From a virus: a DNA stretch of 39,980 nt. The stretch covers positions 1-39,980 of IMG/VR virus record IMGVR_UViG_3300019762_000074, one strand, 5' to 3'. The translations under genes and the position numbers were made by a program. The notes below the pieces were generated by a model. It worked only from the letters and a program-made list of their open reading frames with translations. It was not told where the DNA came from and did no database searches. Below, piece by piece: positions 7,753 to 14,852 of the stretch (its first letter is position 1; each line of letters opens with the position of its first letter).

Positions 7753-7981
7753 TCTCCAAGCTCCTATAAAATTTAGCTGACACAACCTTCCAGCTTTTCT
7801 TATCAACCACCTTCTCGAGGTGATACCAGAAACCCTGATAGTAAACCTTTGTCAGATTCATTGCAAGGTCTTCTGAGTGGTCTGGAAACACCTCAAAGGT
7901 TGCGTTGTAAGTTGGTGACTGTTTAAGGATCAACCTGCAGATCCTGTAATACTTAGAACGGCTAATAGTTTTCTTTTTCAC
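7724..7981 (-). CDS. Hypothetical protein, paralog of the next downstream gene
   Basis: 85 residues with a GTG start overlapping the upstream TGA as GTGA. The N-terminus MKKKTISRSKYYRICR and the segment YYQGFWYHLEK match the following gene. Its 3' end overlaps that gene by 29 bases. Function unknown. Confidence 0.72.
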   Translation of the reverse strand: MKKKTISRSKYYRICRLILKQSPTYNATFEVFPDHSEDLAMNLTKVYYQGFWYHLEKVVDKKSWKVVSAKFYRSLESEKENYQQV

Positions 7982-8448
7982 GACTCTAACCTCTCCTGTA
8001 CACGCTTGTTAAGTGCTTTCACTTCTTCTGTCATCCATTCACGTTTGTCTTCAATGATAGTGTCAGGGTTTTCTAAAAGGAGTCCTATTAGGATTGTTAT
8101 GTCCTCATCTGACAGCCCCTTAAAGATGCCCTTCTTAGTGACGAACATCAGCTTATCCTTACGAATACTTAAACGCATCGCTCGAAAACTACCTTCGAGA
8201 CAACCCCCTATAATGTACTGGTCATCTCCTACATCTATAATGGAATTTCTAGACCCCAATACTATCTTAACATCTGTCAGTTCTTCTGACAGGACGTACA
8301 AGTAGTCTAGTGTTTGCTGATCAGTATTGTCAACCTCCTCCTTAGACTCTTTACACTCGTTGTCCGGTTTACTGTCAGACACCCAAGTCCACAACCACAA
8401 GCAGATTATGAATAAGACAATAATGATAAATATAATTTCAGGTTTCAT
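7978..8448 (-). CDS. Membrane-anchored hypothetical protein
   Basis: 156 residues. An N-terminal hydrophobic helix (about residues 4-22, IIFIIIVLFIICLWLWTWV) is followed by an acidic soluble domain. The domain contains VVLGSRN-like and DDQYIIGGCLEG segments and ends with charged helices. The ribosome site is GTGAGAT. Function unknown. Confidence 0.75.
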   Translation of the reverse strand: MKPEIIFIIIVLFIICLWLWTWVSDSKPDNECKESKEEVDNTDQQTLDYLYVLSEELTDVKIVLGSRNSIIDVGDDQYIIGGCLEGSFRAMRLSIRKDKLMFVTKKGIFKGLSDEDITILIGLLLENPDTIIEDKREWMTEEVKALNKRVQERLES

Positions 8449-8802
8449 CTAATATCTCACAACTCTTACAAGTAATCCTTTCTTCTTAGCAGACTCTATC
8501 ATGTTCTTAGTGCCTCTACTAGACCCATCCCAGAAGGCTATCAGGTGTGTCCCATAGTTTGCCATCTCACTGTTACGGACGTGACCAGCAGCCTTACCAT
8601 ATTTATCCCAGTCAGCTGGAAAGCTCTTTACAGGATAACCTTTAGATTCTGCCCAGAGCTTACCTACAGTGTCAGCACCTCTAGCTTCTCCACAGACCAC
8701 TTCAATGTCTTTCAAGTTAGCTGTCAGTTTGTCTAAGGTCTTGAAGCCTCTGGTAGTGTCTATGAAGTCTCTACCACCTGCTACGATTAGTTTAGCTGTC
8801 AT
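8449..8802 (-). CDS. SLOG-family nucleotide-binding protein (YAcAr/DUF2493-like)
   Basis: 117 residues. The N-terminus KLIVAGGRDF is the typical opening beta-strand and glycine turn of the DUF2493/YAcAr group, and VVCGEARGADTVGKLWAESKG is its conserved GxxxGAD motif. HLIAFWDGSSRGTKNMIESAKKKG is the conserved C-terminal part. SLOG domains are Rossmann-like folds that bind nucleotides or nucleotide-derived signals; the phage members have no established role. The stop abuts the next gene, and the start overlaps the upstream gene by four bases. Confidence 0.9.
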   Translation of the reverse strand: MTAKLIVAGGRDFIDTTRGFKTLDKLTANLKDIEVVCGEARGADTVGKLWAESKGYPVKSFPADWDKYGKAAGHVRNSEMANYGTHLIAFWDGSSRGTKNMIESAKKKGLLVRVVRY

Positions 8803-9041
8803 TCTCCTTTCACCTCCATTAACAGTTTAATCTTACAGTCTTCTACAACCGTCTTATAGAACACTTCCAGAATCTCCTTACCGTCTACATAATAGGTTTC
8901 GGTCAACCCTTCTGAGAAATCACCCTGACTGGTCTTCTCCATCTTTGCATAGTTACAGTCAACGTCTCTCAGCTTGATTGACAGGAGTTCTTCAAGGCTA
9001 TCTGAGATTGCCTCTTCATAGTCTACTGTTACAGTGCTCAT
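8799..9041 (-). CDS. Hypothetical acidic protein
   Basis: 80 residues, MSTVTVDYEEAISDSLEELL, with LTETYYVDGKEILEVFYKTV in the second half. It is the first gene after the promoter at 9090-9118. AGGGA lies shortly before the ATG. Function unknown. Confidence 0.75.
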   Translation of the reverse strand: MSTVTVDYEEAISDSLEELLSIKLRDVDCNYAKMEKTSQGDFSEGLTETYYVDGKEILEVFYKTVVEDCKIKLLMEVKGE

Positions 9042-9063
9042 ACATTCCCTTCAGATAAAATAA

Positions 9064-9100
9064 AAGCCTAACACAGGCTCTATAAGCTCATGTTAGGCTT
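9064..9100 (-). terminator. Intrinsic terminator, leftward, overlapping a promoter
   Basis: A perfect 10-bp stem (AAGCCTAACA 9064-9073, TGTTAGGCTT 9091-9100) is followed on the minus strand by TTTTATTTTAT. It ends the transcript of the exported-protein gene at 9121. The upstream arm overlaps the -10 of the promoter at 9090-9118, so RNA started there contains only one arm and should escape termination. Confidence 0.82.
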
Positions 9101-9118
9101 TCTGTTAGTCTCTGTCAA
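9090..9118 (-). promoter_or_regulatory. Leftward promoter TTGACA-N17-TAACAT
   Basis: On the minus strand a perfect -35 TTGACA (9113-9118) is followed by 17 bases and TAACAT (9090-9095). Transcription would begin near 9083, in the loop of the terminator hairpin, and run into the gene at 9041. Confidence 0.72.
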
Positions 9119-9120
9119 GA

Positions 9121-9438
9121 CTATTTGTTAACACCTTTCAGGCATTCTAAAAACTTCTTATTAGCGAACTCTGAGATTGCACTCTTACGATAAGCATCTG
9201 TACTGTAAAGAGGTGAATTACTGTAAGCCTCAATAGCGATACTGTCGAGGTATTGCCAACCTTGCTTTTTATGTACATCTAACATAACTCGTAGAGGTAC
9301 ACCTTCTTGGCGTTGTGACATAACCATTGTAGCTGCATCACTCAAGTCTTCACAGTGCTTGCGATTATTATCTTCAGCCATTGCAGGAGCACAAGCTACA
9401 AGAATTGCAGAAGCTGTTAATGTTGTTAGTAGTTTCAT
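9121..9438 (-). CDS. Exported protein with signal peptide
   Basis: 105 residues. The N-terminus MKLLTTLTASAILVACAPAMAED is a signal peptide. It may be cleaved after AMA by signal peptidase I; LVAC also fits a weak lipobox. The mature part has two Cys (KHCEDL, FLECLK) that could pair in the periplasm. An imperfect palindrome AGGAT-N7-ATCCT (9462-9478) lies just upstream. The gene ends at the terminator 9064-9100. Function unknown; periplasmic or envelope location is likely. Confidence 0.82.
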   Translation of the reverse strand: MKLLTTLTASAILVACAPAMAEDNNRKHCEDLSDAATMVMSQRQEGVPLRVMLDVHKKQGWQYLDSIAIEAYSNSPLYSTDAYRKSAISEFANKKFLECLKGVNK

Positions 9439-9468
9439 ATTAATACCTTTTAATAGTTGATAGGATTA

Positions 9469-9597
9469 TCAATATCCTAAATAAGAAGGCTTCCCACAGG
9501 GTCTGTAAGGTCGCTGTTTAGTTTTCTGAATAGCCCAATACCAGATTGGAGCTGTCAGAATCATTGGTAGTATTGTTATAGTGAGTAGAAAAGACAT
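9469..9597 (-). CDS. Small membrane protein
   Basis: 42 residues, MSFLLTITILPMILTAPIWYW followed by a basic tail (IQKTKQRPYRPCGKPSYLGY). One transmembrane helix with a cytoplasmic basic end is predicted. AGGA lies eight bases before the ATG, and the gene begins right after the stop of the upstream gene at 9599. Function unknown. Confidence 0.65.
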   Translation of the reverse strand: MSFLLTITILPMILTAPIWYWAIQKTKQRPYRPCGKPSYLGY

Positions 9598-9598
9598 C

Positions 9599-9808
9599 TT
9601 ACAAGTCCTCTTTCACATCACACTCTTCAGGTTTACGACACTTAGCAGAAACACTGCTAGTATCACTTCGATCTGACTTAAAGCATAAACCATTCTTATA
9701 GTGCTTGCAAGTGTTTTCAGTGTTAAAGACGCTATCGAATTTATCTTTATAAACACTCGAAGCTCTGGTAGCTAGTCTATCACCTGTTACATCATTAGTC
9801 GCTGTCAT
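9599..9808 (-). CDS. Cysteine-containing small protein
   Basis: 69 residues. The C-terminal half has four Cys (CKHYKNGLC, then AKCRKPEEC) that could bind zinc or form disulfides. The start overlaps the upstream small gene as ATGA. No family recognised. Confidence 0.72.
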   Translation of the reverse strand: MTATNDVTGDRLATRASSVYKDKFDSVFNTENTCKHYKNGLCFKSDRSDTSSVSAKCRKPEECDVKEDL

Positions 9809-9912
9809 ATCTCTCCATCATCTTTCAGTTCCTCTTCAAATTCTCTCTCAGACTGCCTTCTACGATCTGACAGTCCCTTCTTAGTCTTCTTCACAACCCT
9901 GCGAGTTCTCAT
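9805..9912 (-). CDS. Very small basic protein
   Basis: 35 residues, MRTRRVVKKTKKGLSDRRRQ then an acidic tail. GAGGAA lies just before the ATG and the TGA overlaps the next ATG as ATGA. The strongly basic start could contact nucleic acid, but no function is known. It overlaps the upstream small gene by 32 bases. Confidence 0.55.
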   Translation of the reverse strand: MRTRRVVKKTKKGLSDRRRQSEREFEEELKDDGEI

Positions 9913-10033
9913 CTAGTTCCTCCAAAGCTGCTTTAATGATCTTAGACAAGTTTGAATACTCTGCCAAGCCTATATCTACACTAGGACTGTCAAGGTATTC
10001 TTGGATTGATATCAGTGCTTCTTTATAGCTCAT
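9881..10033 (-). CDS. Small hypothetical protein
   Basis: 50 residues, MSYKEALISIQEYLDSPSVD, acidic and helical, ending DENSQGCEED. The ATG overlaps the end of the macro-domain gene by 11 bases; no clear ribosome site is seen, so it would rely on coupling. It fills a gap in the operon. Function unknown. Confidence 0.55.
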   Translation of the reverse strand: MSYKEALISIQEYLDSPSVDIGLAEYSNLSKIIKAALEELDENSQGCEED

Positions 10034-10469
10034 AGATGTATACATTATCTGGAAGCTCCTCTATGTATTTTACAAGAACATCTTTAGTTAACCCTCCATG
10101 ACTGATAGCAGGATAAGGTACTGCAAATAACCTGTTAGGTTTCCTCTCAGTTAACACCTTTAGATACTTTATAGATGCTTTCACTAAGCCTAAAGGGCTT
10201 TTATCCTTCCAATCCACTTTAGTCTGTAATGCAAAGATGTTAGTGTCTGTATCTTTAACTATCAGGTACGTCTCAGGGTTCTTACAACCACTTATAACCT
10301 CTCCAAGCCTCTTGTCAATACCTTTGAACTTATCTCTGACAACTTTAGCATTACCAGCACCCATAACAAGCCTACCATCTTTTGTCAGGACACTGTTAGC
10401 CGTGAAGCCTACGTAGTCATACTTATAGAACTCAGAGTCATTATATAAATCACCTTTCATGTAGTGCAT
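10023..10469 (-). CDS. Macro-domain protein (ADP-ribose-binding fold)
   Basis: 148 residues. The stretch FTANSVLTKDGRLVMGAGNAK matches the macro-domain core, where an N-terminal strand is followed by (V/A)MGxGxA. FAVPYPAISHGGLTKDVLVKY matches the second ligand-binding loop. Macro domains bind ADP-ribose or remove it from proteins or small molecules; phage forms are usually of unknown target. AGGAA lies before the ATG at 10469. It lies next to thyX and not far from a SLOG gene, so nucleotide metabolism or counter-defence are both possible. Confidence 0.85.
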   Translation of the reverse strand: MHYMKGDLYNDSEFYKYDYVGFTANSVLTKDGRLVMGAGNAKVVRDKFKGIDKRLGEVISGCKNPETYLIVKDTDTNIFALQTKVDWKDKSPLGLVKASIKYLKVLTERKPNRLFAVPYPAISHGGLTKDVLVKYIEELPDNVYIYEL

Positions 10470-10485
10470 ATAAGATTCCTATAGA

Positions 10486-10521
10486 AGCCCTGTCAAGCTC
10501 TTGGAGGAGTCTGACAGGGCT
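10486..10521 (-). terminator. Hairpin after thyX, possible terminator
   Basis: A perfect 10-bp stem (AGCCCTGTCA 10486-10495, TGACAGGGCT 10512-10521) lies just past the thyX stop. On the minus strand it is followed by TCTATAGG, a poor U-tract, so termination may be partial. Confidence 0.5.
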
Positions 10522-10528
10522 GTGAGGG

Positions 10529-11503
10529 TTAGTCTTTGTAATCCCAGCAAGCGTTGTTAGGGATCAACTGACGGTACTGAATCCATCCTTTTAGGTTTCC
10601 TGACCAGTAGTTACCATCGACATCCTGATGAGTGACACCTTCAACATCTCCCATAGGATGAAAAGGGTTATCTTTAGGTGCACTCATAGGTGTTGCTTGG
10701 TGCTCAAAAGGACTAGCATGAACTGGTTGTGACTCTACAAGCTTGTCGTAGATCATTAAAGCTTTCTCCAATCCGTTATCTAAAACTCTGTAGCTGACTT
10801 GAGCACAGCAGCTGGCAGACACTTTCAGAGCTTCTTCTGATGATAGCATGACAACACCATCTTCAGTGTCTACACAGTAACCTATACCGTGCTCATCATC
10901 TATGAAGTAATCTACATAAGGTGTGTGGTACTCTCCAGCTGTCAGTTCTTGACTGACAGCATTCTTGTAAGATTTGTACATACAGTCTGCAAGTTCTTTA
11001 ATTTCTGGTTGAGCATCTGAGTGACATCGTAGCCAGAAGAAGTTATCGAACTCTGTAGCCGTTAGTACAGTTTTCATCATCTGAAAAGGTTCTAAGAGTC
11101 GGTTTACGATCTGTTTGTGATACCCAGCATCTGCCATAGCTTCCGCAGCTTTTGCTGCTTCTTCTGCCGATAGCTCCCACCATTCATCTACAGAGAACTC
11201 CTGACCGATATCATCTAAAACTGCATTTACACACTGCTCAACAGCTTGCATACCTGCTTGGTTTTTACCCCAATGGATAGGTGTTGCAGGATTTTCACGA
11301 ACCTGTTCAATCATTTTACTAATAGGTACTGCGCGACTACTCATAGCGTTACGAGAGAATAAACGGTGCGTCATAATCTCACTGTGAATGAATCGTGGGT
11401 ACTCTAACTCAAATGTACAGATGACCTTACCAGACTCTGAAACACTTTTAGCTACAACCTTAGCTGTAATACCACCTTTACCTTCTGTAATCGCTTTATA
11501 CAC
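10529..11503 (-). CDS. thyX: Flavin-dependent thymidylate synthase ThyX
   Basis: About 324 residues from a GTG start at 11503, with AAGGAG six bases upstream; the longer reading to 11575 would overlap the upstream gene by 62 bases and has no ribosome site. ThyX makes dTMP from dUMP using FAD and methylene-tetrahydrofolate. The signature (R/T)HRxxSxNxxSxR is present at residues about 45-57 as THRLFSRNAMSSR. A later RxLxPNxx-like segment is WIQYRQLIPNNACWDY. It supplies thymidine nucleotide for phage DNA synthesis. Compared with common 220-250-residue ThyX proteins it is longer, as phage forms often are. Confidence 0.93.
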   Translation of the reverse strand: MYKAITEGKGGITAKVVAKSVSESGKVICTFELEYPRFIHSEIMTHRLFSRNAMSSRAVPISKMIEQVRENPATPIHWGKNQAGMQAVEQCVNAVLDDIGQEFSVDEWWELSAEEAAKAAEAMADAGYHKQIVNRLLEPFQMMKTVLTATEFDNFFWLRCHSDAQPEIKELADCMYKSYKNAVSQELTAGEYHTPYVDYFIDDEHGIGYCVDTEDGVVMLSSEEALKVSASCCAQVSYRVLDNGLEKALMIYDKLVESQPVHASPFEHQATPMSAPKDNPFHPMGDVEGVTHQDVDGNYWSGNLKGWIQYRQLIPNNACWDYKD

Positions 11504-11513
11504 TTTAATCTCC

Positions 11514-11945
11514 TTAATCGTTATATTCTTTATAGAACTTAAATTGTGACCACAGCCACCCTTCATAGTCTTCATCTTTTCTCACATTGTCTGTGCAAAA
11601 GCCATAACCAGAAGTCTTAATAACTATCTCACCCTGTTTGTTTATAAAGGCGTTGTGTACTAGCTCTGGTTCTTGTCTGTTTACAACCACTAACAGGTTA
11701 TCTTGCAAGGCATTATTAATATCATTACAGAGTTCTTTATGGATGTTCCTAATCTCATCGTAAGGATCTTCTACAACCTTATAAGCAACTACATCAAAGC
11801 TACTGTAAGAGTTGTGCCAGCCGATATCACTCGCTTTAACACCTGTAGTGATCTTCCCAGACCTGTCTTTAGTGTCAACGATTACATGAGACTCTACAGG
11901 ACACTTACCAGTCTTGTAAGGTGGTGAATGTTCAATCCATTCCAT
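11514..11945 (-). CDS. Hypothetical protein
   Basis: About 143 residues from ATG 11945 (MEWIEHSPPYKTGKCPVESH), which has GAGG nine bases upstream and overlaps the previous gene by 14 bases. It contains GIGWHN-like DIGWHNSYSSFDVVAYKV, a pattern seen in phage proteins of unknown role. It sits directly before thyX. Confidence 0.78.
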   Translation of the reverse strand: MEWIEHSPPYKTGKCPVESHVIVDTKDRSGKITTGVKASDIGWHNSYSSFDVVAYKVVEDPYDEIRNIHKELCNDINNALQDNLLVVVNRQEPELVHNAFINKQGEIVIKTSGYGFCTDNVRKDEDYEGWLWSQFKFYKEYND

Positions 11946-12225
11946 CTGACACACCCTCAAAGTTACTCATAATCATATCTAACAGCGCTTCTCCTAGCAC
12001 TCCTTCCAGCTCCTCAAAGGTTGTCTCATAGTAGCTGACACAATCCTCTGAGACATCTGTAATGTCACTAATGCTTCCCTGTACAGTATCTACCATACGA
12101 ATGTAAATATCTTCAGCGTCAAAGTGTGCTGTCAGGTAACATCCAGAAGCACTGTCAAAGTGGCTTACATAATTGGTAGCGTTAGTTACAGCGTGTTCAT
12201 AATATAGTTCTGTAATGGGTTTCAT
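11932..12225 (-). CDS. Hypothetical acidic protein
   Basis: 97 residues, MKPITELYYEHAVTNATNYV, very acidic, ending SNFEGVSDGMD. AAGGATG precedes the ATG, which overlaps the upstream stop by four bases. Function unknown. Confidence 0.75.
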   Translation of the reverse strand: MKPITELYYEHAVTNATNYVSHFDSASGCYLTAHFDAEDIYIRMVDTVQGSISDITDVSEDCVSYYETTFEELEGVLGEALLDMIMSNFEGVSDGMD

Positions 12226-12500
12226 ACAGCATCCTTAACATCATTCTTCCAGTGCTGACAGCCGTTAATCAGCTTACGTTTGATAGCATCTGCAAACTGA
12301 CGCTTACCTTTATTCTCCTGATACTCTTCTTCAATAAACTTCTCAAGAGTGTCTTCAAACTGTGTAACAAATTCTTTACACATCTCTAAAGCCTTCAAGG
12401 TGACTACAGATTGCTGTGAAGTAATAACCTCGCGTTCAATCTCTTTACGAACCGCTTTCAGCTCTTTCTCTTTTAGGTATTTCAGGCCGGACTTACTCAT
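12222..12500 (-). CDS. Helical hypothetical protein
   Basis: 92 residues, almost wholly helical and highly charged (KEKELKAVRKEIEREVIT and later KFIEEEYQENKGKRQF). AGGAGAAAC precedes the ATG. It overlaps both neighbours by four bases. Function unknown. Confidence 0.76.
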   Translation of the reverse strand: MSKSGLKYLKEKELKAVRKEIEREVITSQQSVVTLKALEMCKEFVTQFEDTLEKFIEEEYQENKGKRQFADAIKRKLINGCQHWKNDVKDAV

Positions 12501-12712
12501 AGTGTTTCTCCTAGTGTTTTAATAGTGATAAATTCCCAGTCGTACAGGTCATCTAAGTCTTCAGCGTCTAAAGAGGTTGCTTCCGTTAGTTTTTGAAGAA
12601 CTAGGCTTTCAATGTCTTCACAACTATCAGGTACTTCGAACACTCCCTCATTGTTATTTCCTCCGAAAGAACCTCCGAAGTCGTACTCACACCAAACTTT
12701 AATATAGCTCAT
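12497..12712 (-). CDS. Hypothetical acidic protein
   Basis: 71 residues from ATG 12712 (MSYIKVWCEYDFGGSFGGNN), chosen because AGGAGAAAT lies at normal spacing; an upstream in-frame extension has no ribosome site. The sequence contains EVPDSCEDIESLVLQKLTEA. Function unknown. Confidence 0.76.
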   Translation of the reverse strand: MSYIKVWCEYDFGGSFGGNNNEGVFEVPDSCEDIESLVLQKLTEATSLDAEDLDDLYDWEFITIKTLGETL

Positions 12713-12725
12713 AGTATTTCTCCTA

Positions 12726-13013
12726 TTAGTGTACGTTTGTAGTGTTGCTTTTATAAGCCTTAAAGACATCCTCTGAGAACTGTTCAGGTTCTGCCTTAAT
12801 CACTTCAATGAACTTCAATAACACGTCTTCAGCATTCTGGAAGGTCATGTTATAGCGACCTACTAGGAATGGTTGTATGCGTGTTAATACAAGTCCTACA
12901 AGACCCTGCTTTTGTTCTGTAGATAGACTATCGGCGTTAAGATTGCTGTCAGTTTTGTTGCAGAGTTCTGCTAGGTCGTTTACAAGCATAATGTACGTGT
13001 ATTCGTTATTCAT
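12726..13013 (-). CDS. Hypothetical protein
   Basis: 95 residues, helical, MNNEYTYIMLVNDLAELCNK, ending AYKSNTTNVH. TAGGAGCTT precedes the ATG. No family recognised. Confidence 0.75.
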   Translation of the reverse strand: MNNEYTYIMLVNDLAELCNKTDSNLNADSLSTEQKQGLVGLVLTRIQPFLVGRYNMTFQNAEDVLLKFIEVIKAEPEQFSEDVFKAYKSNTTNVH

Positions 13014-13022
13014 GTCAAGCTC

Positions 13023-13412
13023 CTATTCTTCAAATCTTTCTTTCAGTTGTAAGTAGACTTCATAGTCTTTGTTATCGAACTTTGAGAGCTTTTCTTCTAG
13101 TTCTGAAATCTCTTTCAGGTACTTATCAATCATTTTATCCTTATAACGTCCTGTCATATTTCCTGTTCCAATGAACCTGACAAAACCATCACTATCAAAG
13201 CTAACAGTAGAGTATTTGTACTCAGACTTAACTAGCTCGTCTAAAGCTCTAAGGTCATCGATAAAGCTGTCAATGTTCTTATCACAACAGTTCATGTGAT
13301 CGTCTAAGTAATAATAGCTTATTGCCTTCTTATTACCGTTTTTCAAGTCATTTACATTTTTATAAAGAGTCTCTATTCTTCTCTCAATATTCTGTTTATT
13401 TGCATATATCAT
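13023..13412 (-). CDS. Coiled-coil hypothetical protein
   Basis: About 129 residues from ATG 13412 (MIYANKQNIERRIETLYKNV), which has GAGGAAAG upstream; the longer reading to 13442 lacks a site. The C-terminus (YLKEISELEEKLSKFDNKDY) is a likely coiled coil. It lies directly downstream of the M15 peptidase gene. Function unknown. Confidence 0.75.
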   Translation of the reverse strand: MIYANKQNIERRIETLYKNVNDLKNGNKKAISYYYLDDHMNCCDKNIDSFIDDLRALDELVKSEYKYSTVSFDSDGFVRFIGTGNMTGRYKDKMIDKYLKEISELEEKLSKFDNKDYEVYLQLKERFEE

Positions 13413-13425
13413 CTTAAACTTTCCT

Positions 13426-13878
13426 CTAAGGATTAAATACAAACAAACTTCTATGATTTGGAGGGTTATTACGAGAGCCTATATGAACCCACGTATCAGT
13501 CTCCATTTCAAGTTCTGTCAACCACTTCAGCTTACCAGCTTCTTTCAGATCCATGATAAGACCTCTCAGCCAATCTGCATCTTTACTATAATCTCCTTTC
13601 AACCATCTTGCAAGCTTAGGATCAAATGCCCTACCAGAGGCATGACCAGAGGTTGGAGAGTAGTACGAGTCACCTACAGTACGTAGTCCAGACTCTGTAT
13701 AGTTTCCTCCCCAGATCCAGTCATTGATAATGATAGGCTCATCAGCGTACTCTCGGATGATGTCAAGGTCTGTCAGCAGCCCAGCATCCAACAGTCGTAA
13801 AGACTTCTCACCTTCCTTCTCATACACTTTAGGACTTACAAGTTCCTGTAAGGTGAAATGCTTAGGTTTATAGTACAT
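13426..13878 (-). CDS. M15-type zinc peptidase, likely endolysin
   Basis: 150 residues. SGHASGRAFDPK gives the M15/D,D-peptidase metal-site pattern SxHxxGxAxD (His79, Asp86), and WVHIGSR gives the third ligand His132. The fold cleaves peptide cross-links in peptidoglycan, so the gene may encode the lysis enzyme. There is no signal peptide, so it would need a holin. It is encoded among early leftward genes rather than in the late region. AGGAGAAC precedes the ATG. An alternative is a host-wall-modifying enzyme used at another stage. Confidence 0.83.
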   Translation of the reverse strand: MYYKPKHFTLQELVSPKVYEKEGEKSLRLLDAGLLTDLDIIREYADEPIIINDWIWGGNYTESGLRTVGDSYYSPTSGHASGRAFDPKLARWLKGDYSKDADWLRGLIMDLKEAGKLKWLTELEMETDTWVHIGSRNNPPNHRSLFVFNP

Positions 13879-13893
13879 CTTTTAGTTCTCCTC

Positions 13894-14136
13894 CTAACAA
13901 TAAGCCCACATAACAGGCTTTACATTTTCACTGAAAGGTTCTCCACCTTCTACATGGTAATACTGTGGAGCTTTGCTATAACCACCTGCATGTACCTTAC
14001 GATACCCTTTCAGCACCTGATAATCTTCTGTTAGAACTAACACATGTACACCAACAGGTTCAAGTAGACTGAAGGTGTTCCATTTGAGACGCTGGAAGTT
14101 CTCTAATATTTGTTCTGGTGTTAACTGATGATCCAT
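13894..14136 (-). CDS. DUF551-like hypothetical protein
   Basis: About 80 residues from ATG 14136, one base after the upstream TGA (TGATATG). The layout FSLLEPVGVHVLVLTEDYQVLKGYR followed by VKPVMWAYC recalls the DUF551 group (short proteins with VLVxxxDG and a C-terminal Trp). The similarity is by pattern only. Function unknown. Confidence 0.65.
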   Translation of the reverse strand: MDHQLTPEQILENFQRLKWNTFSLLEPVGVHVLVLTEDYQVLKGYRKVHAGGYSKAPQYYHVEGGEPFSENVKPVMWAYC

Positions 14137-14137
14137 A

Positions 14138-14347
14138 TCAACTTTCTCTCTCAAGTTCTGGCAGACTCTTAATAAACTTCCTTACTTCATTGTAAGCTGT
14201 CCAGATACCCTTATAGAACACTACCAGCCCTTCCACATCGTTAGAGTAGTATTGGAAGTTGTTATCAGAAATTGCCTGATAGTGTTTGATATTGTGCTTC
14301 CATTTTCTAGGAGCTGGAAGGCAAGCTATAGTTGTTTTCATATGCAT
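14138..14347 (-). CDS. Hypothetical protein
   Basis: 69 residues, MHMKTTIACLPAPRKWKHNI, basic at first, then QYYSNDVEGLVVFYKGIWTA. The ATG at 14347 overlaps the upstream TAA as TAATG, with AAGGAGAC nine bases before. Function unknown. Confidence 0.72.
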   Translation of the reverse strand: MHMKTTIACLPAPRKWKHNIKHYQAISDNNFQYYSNDVEGLVVFYKGIWTAYNEVRKFIKSLPELERES

Positions 14348-14586
14348 TATGAGATGTCTCCTTTGGTGTATACTAAAATGTCATCTACATAAACCTTAGC
14401 ATCTTTAGCTTTATCAATTATAGTCGATAGATCACTTATGTAGTCTAGTGTATCACCTACTTCAAGTCTAAAATTACAGAGCACCTTTTCACCATAACTA
14501 TAGATGTTTATGTAAGAATAAATACCCCGCTTAGCTTTATGTAAGCGCATAGAGATTCCTTTAATATCTTCATAGCTAATACTCAT
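14347..14586 (-). CDS. Hypothetical protein, tandem paralog A
   Basis: 79 residues. The C-terminal LSTIIDKAKDAKVYVDDILVYTKGD aligns with LSTLVNKADSATVFLGLDVIHTRGD of the upstream gene, so the two are tandem paralogs that have diverged in the N-terminal half. AGGAGATT precedes the ATG. Function unknown. Confidence 0.74.
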   Translation of the reverse strand: MSISYEDIKGISMRLHKAKRGIYSYINIYSYGEKVLCNFRLEVGDTLDYISDLSTIIDKAKDAKVYVDDILVYTKGDIS

Positions 14587-14588
14587 TC

Positions 14589-14831
14589 TTAAAAATCTCC
14601 TCTAGTGTGTATCACATCCAGTCCTAGAAAAACCGTAGCACTGTCAGCCTTATTCACCAGAGTGCTTAATACTTCTACCTCACTGATATTGATACTACTG
14701 ATATCTTTGAAAGTAATCTGACATTCAATATCAGGATCTGTACTCCCGTAAGAGGTGTAGTGAAACACTCCATCAATAACTTGACAGAACTCTAAAGGTA
14801 TGTTTTTAGTTAACTCGTACTTGTTATTCAT
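14589..14831 (-). CDS. Hypothetical protein, tandem paralog B
   Basis: 80 residues, paralogous to the gene just downstream in its last 25 residues. AGAGGATAG precedes the ATG. It is the first gene after the promoter-hairpin element at 14853-14909. Function unknown. Confidence 0.74.
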   Translation of the reverse strand: MNNKYELTKNIPLEFCQVIDGVFHYTSYGSTDPDIECQITFKDISSINISEVEVLSTLVNKADSATVFLGLDVIHTRGDF

Positions 14832-14852
14832 TCTTCTATCCTCTCCAAGACA

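Noticed and set aside
10467-10496. Possible leftward promoter with TTGACA at 10491-10496
   Set aside because: At normal spacing the -10 would be TTATAT or TATATG and would overlap the start codon of the macro-domain gene.
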